Positions 7,299 through 15,300 of a DNA stretch of 21,076 nt are shown here, in pieces. The stretch's first letter is position 1; each line of letters begins with the position of its first letter. The notes beneath the pieces are model-generated. The model searched no databases, was not told the origin of the DNA, and saw nothing but the letters and a program-made list of their open reading frames with translations. Source of the DNA: an uncultured bacterium (GTDB lineage: Bacteria > Hydrogenedentota > Hydrogenedentia > Hydrogenedentales > CAITNO01); contig CALDSM010000743.1 in NCBI GenBank assembly GCA_937923585.1, forward strand, positions 1 through 21,076, read 5' to 3'. Both the position numbers and the translations under genes were made by a program.

Positions 7299-7328
7299 CG
7301 GGCCGCCGAATTCAATGTCGGCGGCCCG
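7299..7328 (+). terminator. Intrinsic terminator of tRNA-Leu
   Basis: A perfect 11-bp stem, CGGGCCGCCGA (7299-7309) with TCGGCGGCCCG (7318-7328) around an 8-base loop, is followed by TTTC. It starts 15 bases after the tRNA CCA end. The T-tract is short, but the stem is very strong. Confidence 0.75.
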
Positions 7329-7423
7329 TTTCGCATTCTCACGCACCGTCCTCAATCACCCGGACGGATTTGCGGCCTGCTTCTGTGTTTTTCTCCTAAT
7401 CAACCCCCTTCTCTGCCCTTCCC

Positions 7424-7437
7424 AGACCCAAGACCCT
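7424..7437. repeat. Two copies of an AGACCC(A/T) heptamer
   Basis: AGACCCA and AGACCCT stand in tandem, preceded by TTCCC. The same TTCCC-AGACCC arrangement starts a five-copy array at 10677-10711, so this is a short member of a dispersed simple-repeat family. It lies between the tRNA terminator and the 3' end of the PP2C gene. Confidence 0.55.
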
Positions 7438-7443
7438 CCCGAC

Positions 7444-8376
7444 TCAGCGGGAAAGCGCAAAGCCTATGCCCGCGCCAAAGCAGAGCAGGCCGAAAAGCAG
7501 CCACGCTGCCACGCGCCCTAAGGAAATGTTCTTCTCCCGCAACCGCGCCTGAAAGCGCCGCCAGGACAGGCGCCACGCGGGCGGCTCCACCACGGCCACA
7601 ATCACGGTAATGTTGTCCTTGCCGCCGCCTGCCAGCGCCAGGTCAACCAGTTCGGCGGCCATTTCCTTGGCCGTGACCGGCCGGGCCAGCACTTCCACAA
7701 TGGCCGAATCCTGCACCATGTTCACCAGCCCGTCCGTACACAGCAGCAGTAGGTCCCCCGGCGCAAGGGGCCACCGGTACGTGTCCGCCTCCATCTCCGG
7801 ATGGGTACCGATGCTGCGGGTGACCAGGTGCTTGCGCTTGTCGTTTTTGGCCTCCTCGCGGGTCATCAGGCCCAGCGAAACCTGCTCGTCCACCCACGAG
7901 TGGTCCGTTGTGCGCGCAAGAATGACCCCGTTGCGCACATGGTACGCCCGCGAATCCCCCACATTGCCAATCCACGCCATGCGCGGTTCCACCAGCGCCG
8001 TCAGCAGCGTCGTGCCCATGGGACGGCCGTGCTGCACCAGGTCGCAGTTGGTCTGGTGGATGCTCGCGTTCGCCCGGTCTATCGCCGCGCGAATCTGCGG
8101 AAGGAAGCCGAGCGTCGCCGCGTCCAGCACAACATCGGCATTCGGGGAATCCGGCTCCGGCGGATCTTCCTTGACAAGGTCCTTGATGATCGAAACCGCA
8201 AGCTTGGAGGCGATGTCCCCCCCCGTGTGGCCGCCCAGCCCGTCGGCAACAGCCAGCAGCGCGCCCTGCTTGAAGAGCTTCAGCCCCGGCATGTCCTCGC
8301 CGAAGATGCCGAAACTGTCCTCGTTCTTCTCTTTCTTACGGCCGATATGTGTCAGACCGGCCACATCTATCAGCAT
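7444..8376 (-). CDS. Membrane-anchored PP2C-family serine/threonine phosphatase
   Basis: A 310-residue protein with all main PP2C metal-binding motifs: NEDSF (18-22), VADGLGGHTGG (43-53), GTT (121-123), GNVGDSR (137-143), CTDGL (213-217) and GGKDNITV (251-258). It ends with one transmembrane helix (about 289-308) and a very short tail, so the catalytic domain faces the cytoplasm. Such PrpC/Stp-type enzymes remove phosphate from Ser/Thr residues, usually opposing a Hanks-type kinase, often in cell-wall or growth control. ATG 8376 is chosen because AAGGAG lies eight bases upstream; another ATG at 8382 is only two bases from it. No kinase gene is next to it, which is less usual. A candidate promoter lies at 8402-8431, separating it from the hicBA pair upstream. 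Confidence 0.93.
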   Translation of the reverse strand: MLIDVAGLTHIGRKKEKNEDSFGIFGEDMPGLKLFKQGALLAVADGLGGHTGGDIASKLAVSIIKDLVKEDPPEPDSPNADVVLDAATLGFLPQIRAAIDRANASIHQTNCDLVQHGRPMGTTLLTALVEPRMAWIGNVGDSRAYHVRNGVILARTTDHSWVDEQVSLGLMTREEAKNDKRKHLVTRSIGTHPEMEADTYRWPLAPGDLLLLCTDGLVNMVQDSAIVEVLARPVTAKEMAAELVDLALAGGGKDNITVIVAVVEPPAWRLSWRRFQARLREKNISLGRVAAWLLFGLLCFGAGIGFALSR

Positions 8377-8401
8377 GGGCATCACTCCTTTGCCGCTCCA
8401 G

Positions 8402-8431
8402 AGGATAGCAAACCCGCCCGCCGGGCGGCAA
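8402..8431 (-). promoter_or_regulatory. Candidate promoter of the PP2C gene overlapping a hairpin
   Basis: On the minus strand TTGCCG (8431-8426), an 18-base spacer and TATCCT (8407-8402) lie just upstream of the phosphatase start. The spacer overlaps the hairpin CCGCCC-GCC-GGGCGG (8414-8428), which could also be the end of the hicBA transcript because TTTGC follows it. Both readings are possible. Confidence 0.35.
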
Positions 8432-8516
8432 GGAGCGAATCTTCCCCTGTCTGTGGAACATCCGGTCAGGCGACTCATTGCCTGCCGCAGTGGGGAGGCG
8501 ACTCCTGATGATACCG

Positions 8517-8759
8517 TCAGGTGAAGAGGTGCTCTGAAAGCTCTTCGCGCGACATGCCCAAGTGATCGGCCACTTCCGAGAGAACGGCAGCCAATGTTCC
8601 GACGCGCAGAGGGGTGTGCAGGGGGATCGTGATGTGATGCTCACCGCAGTGTGCTGTGGTCAGCCGCTGATGACTGCCGGTCGTTCGGGTTGCTTTGTAT
8701 CCGAGCTTGGCCAAAAGCCTGGCAAGTTCCAGCCCGGTGATGTCCCGCGGCAGCCTCAA
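8517..8759 (-). CDS. hicA: HicA-type mRNA interferase toxin
   Basis: An 80-residue protein with the HicA (YcfA) pattern. An N-terminal helix GLELARLLAKLGY is followed by the strand KATRTTGSHQRLTT with the catalytic histidine (residue 30, in GSH), then ITIPLHTPLRVGTLAAVLSE and a C-terminal helix. HicA proteins have a double-stranded-RNA-binding-like fold and cleave mRNA, arresting translation until neutralised by HicB. The start codon is TTG at 8759. Its last two bases overlap the TGA stop of hicB (TTGA), and GAGGTG lies seven bases upstream inside hicB, indicating tight translational coupling with less toxin than antitoxin. The antitoxin-first order is found in many systems of this family. 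Confidence 0.85.
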   Translation of the reverse strand: MRLPRDITGLELARLLAKLGYKATRTTGSHQRLTTAHCGEHHITIPLHTPLRVGTLAAVLSEVADHLGMSREELSEHLFT

Positions 8760-8962
8760 ACCGCAATCACCTCGTCATGCACAAAGTGGAGCCGCACCAC
8801 TCTTGGGCAGTTCTCTTCGCCAAAGTGGCATTTCACCGCATCACGCACCTGTTCGTGGAGGCGTTCAATGGTGTCGGCTTCGGTGAAGATTGCCTCGCCC
8901 ATGCCCCGAGCCGTATAGCCGCCCTCAGGCGCACTTTCAACAAGAAATACAAACTCCGTCAT
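8756..8962 (-). CDS. hicB: HicB-like antitoxin, short form
   Basis: A 68-residue protein with a partial RNase H-like HicB fold: FVFLVESAPEGGYTARGMGE, then IFTEADTIERLHEQVRDAVKCHF and VRLHFVHDEVIAV. The E-x-x-x-G-G-Y-x-A-R-x-x-G and F-T-x-A-D-T-x-E motifs are typical. It lacks any C-terminal DNA-binding domain, so autoregulation, if present, needs another factor. Proteins of this short type are sometimes mislabelled as a 2-oxoisovalerate dehydrogenase subunit. AAGG lies about nine bases before ATG 8962. The stop overlaps the TTG start of hicA. An 11-bp palindrome lies 35 bases upstream. Confidence 0.82.
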   Translation of the reverse strand: MTEFVFLVESAPEGGYTARGMGEAIFTEADTIERLHEQVRDAVKCHFGEENCPRVVRLHFVHDEVIAV

Positions 8963-8996
8963 GGTCGGAACCTTTCACGGTGCGTGTCGTTCATCA

Positions 8997-9007
8997 GTTA
9001 GTCTAAC
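8997..9007. promoter_or_regulatory. Palindrome upstream of hicBA, possible operator
   Basis: GTTAG-T-CTAAC is a perfect inverted repeat in the 79-base gap between the oxidoreductase stop and the hicB start, placed where a promoter or operator of the toxin-antitoxin unit is expected. No confident -10/-35 pair could be assigned around it. Confidence 0.3.
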
Positions 9008-9041
9008 ACGAATATGACGTTCCGCTGTTCGGACGGGCAAC

Positions 9042-10346
9042 CTATGCCGGGAACTGGTACGGCTTCCGCCCCTCGCGGCTCACAAGTGCGTTGGCCTCCT
9101 CGCTGTCAAACTTCTCCGCCACCGGGTCCCATTTCAACGGCTTGCCAATCCAGCGCGCGATATTGCCCAGGTGACAGACGGTGCAGGAGCGGTGGCCGAT
9201 TTCGACATCCGCCGCGGACAGTTCGCGCGAGCGGATGCAGTCGCGCCAGTTGGCCATGTGGTTCTCGCTGCTGTCCGGCTTGTTCTCCCTGCCGCCGGTG
9301 ATTTCCAGGGCCAGTTCGGGAGGGTTGGTCTTGAACTCGCCCCGCGCCGTGCTGATTTCGCCGCGCTCGCCCACAAACCTGCCGCCGCCCGCATTGCCCC
9401 GGCCGTCAATGTGCAGCATCACGCCGTTGGCGTAGCGCATGTGTACCGGTGCCGTGATCGCGCCCGCATTGGCCCAGGCGCCTTCTTTGGCGATGGAGAA
9501 TCCGAAACGCTCCGACTCGGGCGCATCCATGTCGGCCCAGACTTCGACCGGCCCGGAGTTGTCCATACCCAGCGCCCACTGAATCTGGTCGAGTCCGTGC
9601 GCGCCCCAGCCGGTCATTTCACCGCCCGAATAGGGCCGGTATGAAATCCAGCCCAGCGGACGGCCCTTCGCGTCAAGCCGCCCTTCCGCGCGCGGCAGAT
9701 AGAGATCCTTGTGGTACGGCCGCGGTGTGGTCTGCCCGCACCAAGCGTCCCAGTTAAGCCCGTCCGGAACGGGTTCCTCGGGCAGGTCGCACTCCCAGGG
9801 GCTCGGATAGTTGGACGAATGCACTTCCTTGATGGCACCCAGTTTGCCCTCGCGGATGAACTTGCACGACAGGATGTTCGGCATCGTGGACCGCTGCTGG
9901 CTGCCCACCTGCACGATGCGCTTGTTCTTGCGCGCCGCCTCGACCATGAGCCGCCCCTCACGGATGGTCAACGTCATCGGCTTCTCCACATACACGTCCT
10001 TGCCCGCATTGCACGCGTCAATCGAAGGCAACGCGTGCCAATGGTCCGGCGTCGCCACCACCACCGCGTCAATGGACGGGTCCGCCAGCAACTCGCGGTA
10101 CTCGGCGTAGACCTTCCAGCCCTTGTCCTTGAACTTCGCCAGCCGTGCGGGATTCAGGTCCGCAGCGGCCACGCCTTCCATGTCCGCCAGTTTCCCGACC
10201 TCCCGCACCAGGTCCTGGGCGCGGCGCCCAACGCCGATGAATCCGACCTGGATGCGCTCATTTGCGCCAAAGGCGCTGCGCGGGATAATCATCGGGGCCG
10301 CGGCCAGTCCGGCGGCGGCAAGAAAACTGCGGCGGGTCATGGACAT
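9042..10346 (-). CDS. Tat-exported Gfo/Idh/MocA-family NAD(P)-dependent oxidoreductase
   Basis: A 434-residue protein beginning MSMTRRSFLAAAGLAAAP, a twin-arginine signal (R5-R6) with probable cleavage near residue 27. A Rossmann domain follows with GFIGVG (35-40), VVVATPDHWHA (95-105) and the family-defining EKP (121-123). The C-terminal domain holds GGEMTGWGAHGLDQIQWALG and the HMANWRDCIRSR and GHRSCTVCHLGNIA segments usual in the planctomycete/verrucomicrobial branch. Family members oxidise or reduce sugars and related polyols; the exact substrate is not visible. Tat export implies folding with its nucleotide before transport. ATG 10346 is chosen because AGGAG lies about seven bases upstream. 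Its promoter has a perfect TATAAT at 10389-10394. The CHLGN cysteine is not a haem site: no CXXCH context fits. Confidence 0.93.
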   Translation of the reverse strand: MSMTRRSFLAAAGLAAAPMIIPRSAFGANERIQVGFIGVGRRAQDLVREVGKLADMEGVAAADLNPARLAKFKDKGWKVYAEYRELLADPSIDAVVVATPDHWHALPSIDACNAGKDVYVEKPMTLTIREGRLMVEAARKNKRIVQVGSQQRSTMPNILSCKFIREGKLGAIKEVHSSNYPSPWECDLPEEPVPDGLNWDAWCGQTTPRPYHKDLYLPRAEGRLDAKGRPLGWISYRPYSGGEMTGWGAHGLDQIQWALGMDNSGPVEVWADMDAPESERFGFSIAKEGAWANAGAITAPVHMRYANGVMLHIDGRGNAGGGRFVGERGEISTARGEFKTNPPELALEITGGRENKPDSSENHMANWRDCIRSRELSAADVEIGHRSCTVCHLGNIARWIGKPLKWDPVAEKFDSEEANALVSREGRKPYQFPA

Positions 10347-10388
10347 GCTCGGTCTCCTGGTTGGGCACGCCAAAGCGCGCCGGAGACT

Positions 10389-10417
10389 ATTATACGAACC
10401 GCCCTCCCCCGTTTACA
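10389..10417 (-). promoter_or_regulatory. Promoter of the Gfo/Idh/MocA oxidoreductase gene
   Basis: On the minus strand a perfect TATAAT (10394-10389) lies 17 bases after TGTAAA (10417-10412), a weak -35 match. Transcription would begin about 35 bases before ATG 10346. Confidence 0.5.
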
Positions 10418-10514
10418 GGTATGCGCATGCGCGTTTCAGGAACCGCCGTGCCGGTGGCCGTCCATGCCGCCATCTAACCCTTCAGCCAACTGGCGCGAAG
10501 GTCCTAATCTGCTT

Positions 10515-10538
10515 GCTCTTAGTCTTAATCTTAGTCTT
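10515..10538. repeat. Hexamer tandem repeat, (A/G)(A/G)TCTT-like
   Basis: Four tandem hexamers are read on the plus strand: GCTCTT, AGTCTT, AATCTT, AGTCTT. On the other strand this reads AAGACTAAGATTAAGACT. It is noncoding and purine/pyrimidine skewed. Confidence 0.65.
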
Positions 10539-10676
10539 GCCTGAAATTGGCATTAGTCTCGTCACTTCCATGATTTCCAAACTGGGGTGAGCAAGAGCAG
10601 GAGAAAAGAACGTGGCAACACGCGCCAATCGGCTAAGCAGTGACTCAACTTCCAGTGCTTCTTCGCAGTTCTTCCC

Positions 10677-10711
10677 AGACCCTAGACCCAAGACCCTAGA
10701 CCCTAGACTCT
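10677..10711. repeat. Heptamer tandem repeat, AGACCCT x5
   Basis: Five tandem heptamers: AGACCCT, AGACCCA, AGACCCT, AGACCCT, AGACTCT. On the minus strand the unit reads AGGGTCT. The array is noncoding and is introduced by TTCCC, as in the two-copy array at 7424-7437, including the shared AGACCCAAGACCCT. Confidence 0.8.
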
Positions 10712-10834
10712 CCAGACTTCCTTGACTGCCGCCATGCCGCGCCAAGTCCTTCGCTGTCCGTCCGTGCCGGTCCGTGTGCCTTGCCGGATTGGGCACCCCG
10801 GCGCACGCGGGGCCCTGCCGCCGCTCCGCTCCTG

Positions 10835-12265
10835 TCACAGCCCCAACTGCGTCAGGATCTCCGGATTGGACTCGTCCATCGCCAGCACCGAGTGGCACGC
10901 GTCGCAATCCTGTCCGACCGCCTTGTTGTCCTGGTTCGTCAACTTGTCATCGTGGCACCGGAAGCAGCCGGGGAACAGCTCGTGGCCCAGATTGTTCGGG
11001 TGGGTGCCCCAGGTGAGCTTCATCTTGGGGAAGACGTTGCGGCTGTAAATGGCCTGGAGTTCGCGGACGGCCGCGTCCACCTTCTCGGGCGTTGACTTCA
11101 GCAGGTCGGGGTATTTCTCCTGGTAGAACGCCTTCACCTTCTGCGCGATCCGGTCCAGGTCGCCTTCCTCGCCCTTGGCCTCGGTCAAGGTCTCCACGCC
11201 CGTCTTCTTGATAAAGGGCAGCGTCGGATCAATCCGTCCGGCCTCCAGCGCCGCATCCACCTCCGTGGCGGGCAGCTTGAAGATGTGCGAGGGACGGTTG
11301 TGGCAGTCTATGCAGTCCATCTGCCGCTCTTCCGCATGGGCAAGCTCCTCGGCGGTGAATGCATCCGGGGCGGCGTTGTAGACCGTCTCGGTCCCGTCCT
11401 TCTTCACCACCCGCACCTTCGAGATCTTCTGCCGCTTGGGATCGGGCGTGGTGTAAAACGTCTGTTTGTCGGGGCTGATGTGCCAGCTGTGTATGCCCTT
11501 GCCCTGCCCGCCGCCGCCCAGGTGCAGCAGCAGCACCGTCTTGGTCGGCGTGTTGGCCTCGTCGTCCTGGTAATGCGTGATGATCTTCACCCGGTCCCCC
11601 ACGAACTTCTCGGGCCAGTGGCACTCTTCGCAGGTGTCGCGGGAAGGGCGCAGGTTCTCGACCGGGGAGGGAATGGGCGTGGGATAACTGTGCGTTGCCA
11701 CCGCGATCACCTGGCCCAGCCCGGAGATTTTGGACTTCACAAACCAGGGCGCGCCCGGGCCGATATGGCACTCGATGCAGCGCACCCGCTGATGGGGCGA
11801 ATTGGCGTAGGCCACATGCTCCGGTTCCATCACGGTATGGCACGTCTTGCCGCAGAACTCAACCGAGTCCATGAACTGCACGCCCTGGTAGGAGACCGTG
11901 CCGATAATCAGCAGGTTGAATGCGGTGAGGACCACCACGGTCATCAGGACATGGCGCGTGTGGGCGTTGTTGAGATCCAGAACGGGGAACGGCGTGTCCG
12001 GCTGTTTGCCGTGCGAGCCAAACTTGTAGTCCCAAAGCGCGCCCAGCGGCACCAGAAGCAGGCCGCCGACAAAGACGCCCGGAAGTATCATGAACGCCAT
12101 GATGCCGATGTAGGGCGACTCGGCGATGCCCAAGAATCCCAGCGCCATGCAGCTGACGATGAGAAACGCGCTCACCGCCGCAAGCATGCCGCCGAACATT
12201 GTCAGCCAGTTGCGTCCGAACAGCGTGGCCATGGCCGCCAGAATCATGCGTCTCTTTCGGGGCAT
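10835..12265 (-). CDS. NapC/NirT-like membrane-anchored multihaem cytochrome c (six haem sites)
   Basis: A 476-residue protein with three hydrophobic segments (about residues 19-47, 50-78 and 106-126), followed by a periplasmic part. Haem-binding motifs are CGKTCH (138-143, an unusual CX3CH), CIECH (163-167), CEECH (212-216), CIDCH (318-322), CFRCH (434-438) and CDACH (454-458). FCGKTCHTVMEPEHVAYANS and HQRVRCIECHIGPGAPWFV match the NapC/NirT quinol-dehydrogenase domain. Such proteins pass electrons from membrane quinol to periplasmic cytochromes or reductases. ATG 12265 follows GGAG by nine bases; ATG 12274 is an alternative but touches the GGAG. It is the last gene of a co-directional cluster, 68 bases after the ResB-CcsA stop. 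The terminal electron acceptor is not encoded in view. Confidence 0.88.
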   Translation of the reverse strand: MPRKRRMILAAMATLFGRNWLTMFGGMLAAVSAFLIVSCMALGFLGIAESPYIGIMAFMILPGVFVGGLLLVPLGALWDYKFGSHGKQPDTPFPVLDLNNAHTRHVLMTVVVLTAFNLLIIGTVSYQGVQFMDSVEFCGKTCHTVMEPEHVAYANSPHQRVRCIECHIGPGAPWFVKSKISGLGQVIAVATHSYPTPIPSPVENLRPSRDTCEECHWPEKFVGDRVKIITHYQDDEANTPTKTVLLLHLGGGGQGKGIHSWHISPDKQTFYTTPDPKRQKISKVRVVKKDGTETVYNAAPDAFTAEELAHAEERQMDCIDCHNRPSHIFKLPATEVDAALEAGRIDPTLPFIKKTGVETLTEAKGEEGDLDRIAQKVKAFYQEKYPDLLKSTPEKVDAAVRELQAIYSRNVFPKMKLTWGTHPNNLGHELFPGCFRCHDDKLTNQDNKAVGQDCDACHSVLAMDESNPEILTQLGL

Positions 12266-12333
12266 CTTCCGCATCTCCGTGATTTTGGGCCGTATGTTGA
12301 AACCGCCGGCGTTCCCTGCGCCGGTGCCTTGTG

Positions 12334-15300
12334 CTAAACGGTCGCGCGCCTGTGGTCGCGCAGCCATGCCGCGCAGCCGAGCAGCGCGACGGCCGTTTCA
12401 AACGCATAGAACCCCACCAGCGCCAGGTGTGCGCCGCTGGCAAAGCCGTAGCTGTGCAGCCCCACACCCAGCATGTTCACGCCGAACCACGAGAAGGCGA
12501 TGACAATGCCGCCGATGACGGCGGCGATGTTGACGCCGTAATCCCGCAGCATCCCGTCCTTCCTCGCATGGAGAATGGCAAGCTGCCAAAGCACGATCAT
12601 CAGCGCGCCGTTTTCCTTCGGGTCCCACCCCCAGAACCGGCCCCAGCTCTCATTCGCCCAAATGCCGCCGAGCACCGTGCCCACAACCGAGAAGACCAGC
12701 GAAAAGCACAGCGATCCGTACACCATGCGGGTAAGGCCGCGGTAGAAGTCGTCGTTGCCGCGCTTCAGCCGCAGCAGTTTGCCCAGCACAAACACATGGG
12801 CAAGCCCTCCGGACAGCAGTCCGGCCGCATACCCGATCGTGATCGTCGTCACGTGCGTCGCCAGCCAGAAATTGGTGTCAAGCACGGCAACCATGCTCAC
12901 CATCGTGTCCGACCCCTCGCGCACCTCGTACTTGTTCGCAACGAACATGCCGACCACGCCGAGAATCGAGGCAAGCGAAAGCGCCACCCGCTGCCGGTTG
13001 ACCCATTCCATAAACAGCGACACCGCCACGGCCACCACCGTCACAAACAGGATCGTCTCGTACAGCGTGGTCACCGGCGGCCGGCCGCGGATGACGCAGC
13101 GCAGCGTGATGCCCGCCGCCAGCAGAAGGGTGGGTATGAGAATCGAGACGTAGGAGGTGGCCGCCAGCGCCCGGCTGCCCGGCCGCATCCACAGGCAGGC
13201 CACCAGGATGAAGCTCAGCACGTACAGAATCAGCGCGTTGTAAAACGGCTGCATCCGGTACAGCGACACCTCAAGCCCGATCTTGCCGTATTCGCCGCGC
13301 GCCTTCGCAAGTGCGGCCAGCGCGCCGTGAAATGCGGACGCCTGTTTCTTGAACGCCTCCGGGTCTGCCGCGCTGAACGCAAGGTCCTCGAAACCCGCCA
13401 GCAGATCAATCTGACCCGATGCAAGCGTCTCGCCGGAAAAGGCGATCTGCACCATGTCCGCCGGAGAGTGCCACTCCTCGCCCGCCGCCCCGGCGGGCGG
13501 CGGGAACAGCGCCAGCACCGCGGCCTCGCCGGCACTCTCCTGAATCCCCCTCAGGAACTCGGAGAAGTTCTTCAACTCGGGGGCCGACGGCTCGGACTTC
13601 TTCTTCAGATCCATGTAGGCTGTGAAGAGGTCCGGCGCCTTGCGCAGGATGTCGCTCACCCGGCACTCCGTCTGGCCGGGAAACAGCGGGGCAATCTCTT
13701 TGTGCTCGGCCAGGCTGAACCGCTTGCGCGCGAAATCCGCAAAGGAGATCAACTCCTCAAACTCGCGCACGTTCATCCCCAGCGACATCAGCTCGGTTTC
13801 CATCACCGTGCGCTGGTGCTCCTCCTTCCGCATGTACTGACGGCCCAGCGTCAGCAGTTTCTCGCGGGCGGGCGCCAGTTCGGCATAGGAGTAGTAATCA
13901 CGCTTCTTCTTGGGCAGCAGGCCGGCGGCAATGATCACCTCGTCATTGTCCACCCGGAAGACCTTGTACTGCTTCGCCGTGTCGGGATAGAAGACGCAGT
14001 TGATGAACCATGCCGTGGGAGACAGATTCTTGCCTTCAACATCCGGGCAGCGGCGGCTGCCGTGGAACTTGAGCAGCTTGAACGCCGCAAGGGTGTCGAG
14101 CGGCTTCACGCGACCTTCGTCCTGCACGGGCAGCGTGGCAAACAGATCCAGCGTGTCCTTGTCCCATTGCGGCGGGGCGGGGGCATCTTCGGCCGCGGCC
14201 GTCCCAAACCCGGCCAGCAGCACCCCGGCGGCCAACAGCGCCAGGCCGGCGGCCCGCTGCAGGGCGGACTTCCGCCCGGCCCGTTCGTTCTTCAGGTACT
14301 TGAGCAACCGCTGCATGAAATGCAGCACCAGCCCGATTGTGGTGATGATGCAGGCAACCAGTGGAATCTGGTCCGCCGGGTTGCGCACCACGGCAAACAC
14401 CGAGTAGAACCGTTCGTTGGAACCACCGTTCTGCGGCCCCCAGGACGACTGGTAGAAGGTGTAGCCCAGGTGGCGCAGCGGCTCGTTCATTGTGATGCGA
14501 ATCGGACGTTCATCCCCGCCCTCAATCTTGGTCACGTTGCTCGAATATTCGCGGGCCATGTTCGTGCGCGGGTGCAGTTCCCGCTTGAACTGGTCCAGGC
14601 GCAGCGTAAAGGGCAGTTTCCAGCGAAGCTTGCGCAGCGACAGGTTCCACTGCTTGCCCGCCGCCGCCACCGTCACGGGGGAGACACTTCCCGCCCAGAG
14701 TTGCGCCTGGTGCGTCGCGCCCGACGGCTTCTCCGCCAGCGTGGCCGTGATGCCCGCCATGTTCTGCTCCTGCTCCCGGTTTGGCGGAAGCGCGGCAAGC
14801 TTCCCCGAAGCCTGGGGGGGCATGCCCGCCCCGGCGCCTTCCGGCGCGGCGTTCGGCATATAGTCGCCGAGTGTCAGGTCAAAGGGCAGGCCCGCGAAGG
14901 TGAAGGTCCGGGTCTTCCCGCCGCCAAGACCGTCGAAGTCATCCTGCCGAATGATGTACTCCGTGACGGAACCCGCGGCGGCTTCGCTCACCCCGATTTC
15001 CCACGCATACGAAGACTCAAACTCGTCAGACGACTCGTTTTCGTACAGGACCATGTGCCCCGATTCCGAATACACGTAGGAGACAAAAGAACCCGCCAAC
15101 AGCACCAGGATGCCGGTGTGCGCCACCAGGATGCCCACTCTGGACCATGCCCAGCGAAACCGAACCACGGCCCCCCAAAGCAGGTTGGCGAAGGTGAGCA
15201 CCATCACCAGATAGCCGCCGGGAAGCGGAACGGGAACGCTGCCAAAGGCCCAGTGCACCAGAAACACGGACTCAAAATACTTCTGCTGGCTCTGGTACAG

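Larger units (their letters stand above)
10418..10834. other. Intergenic region without a recognisable gene
   Basis: Between the oxidoreductase promoter and the stop of the NapC-like cytochrome gene no frame looks protein-like on either strand. The region holds a hexamer array (10515-10538), a heptamer array (10677-10711) and an imperfect GC-rich hairpin at about 10792-10817, which could form at the 3' end of the cytochrome transcript but has no T-run. Confidence 0.6.

Noticed and set aside
9142..9200. CTVCHLGN in the oxidoreductase as a haem c site
   Set aside because: It reads C-T-V-C-H and so formally fits CXXCH, but the segment GHRSCTVCHLGNIA is a usual conserved part of this exported Gfo/Idh/MocA branch, and Tat-folded export is not compatible with periplasmic haem attachment as a main function.
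10677..10711. Heptamer array as a CRISPR or telomere
   Set aside because: The unit is only seven bases with no spacers, and the array is internal to a contig, so neither reading fits.
11285..12337. Plus-strand frame of 350 codons
   Set aside because: Antisense to the NapC/NirT-like cytochrome with its six haem motifs.
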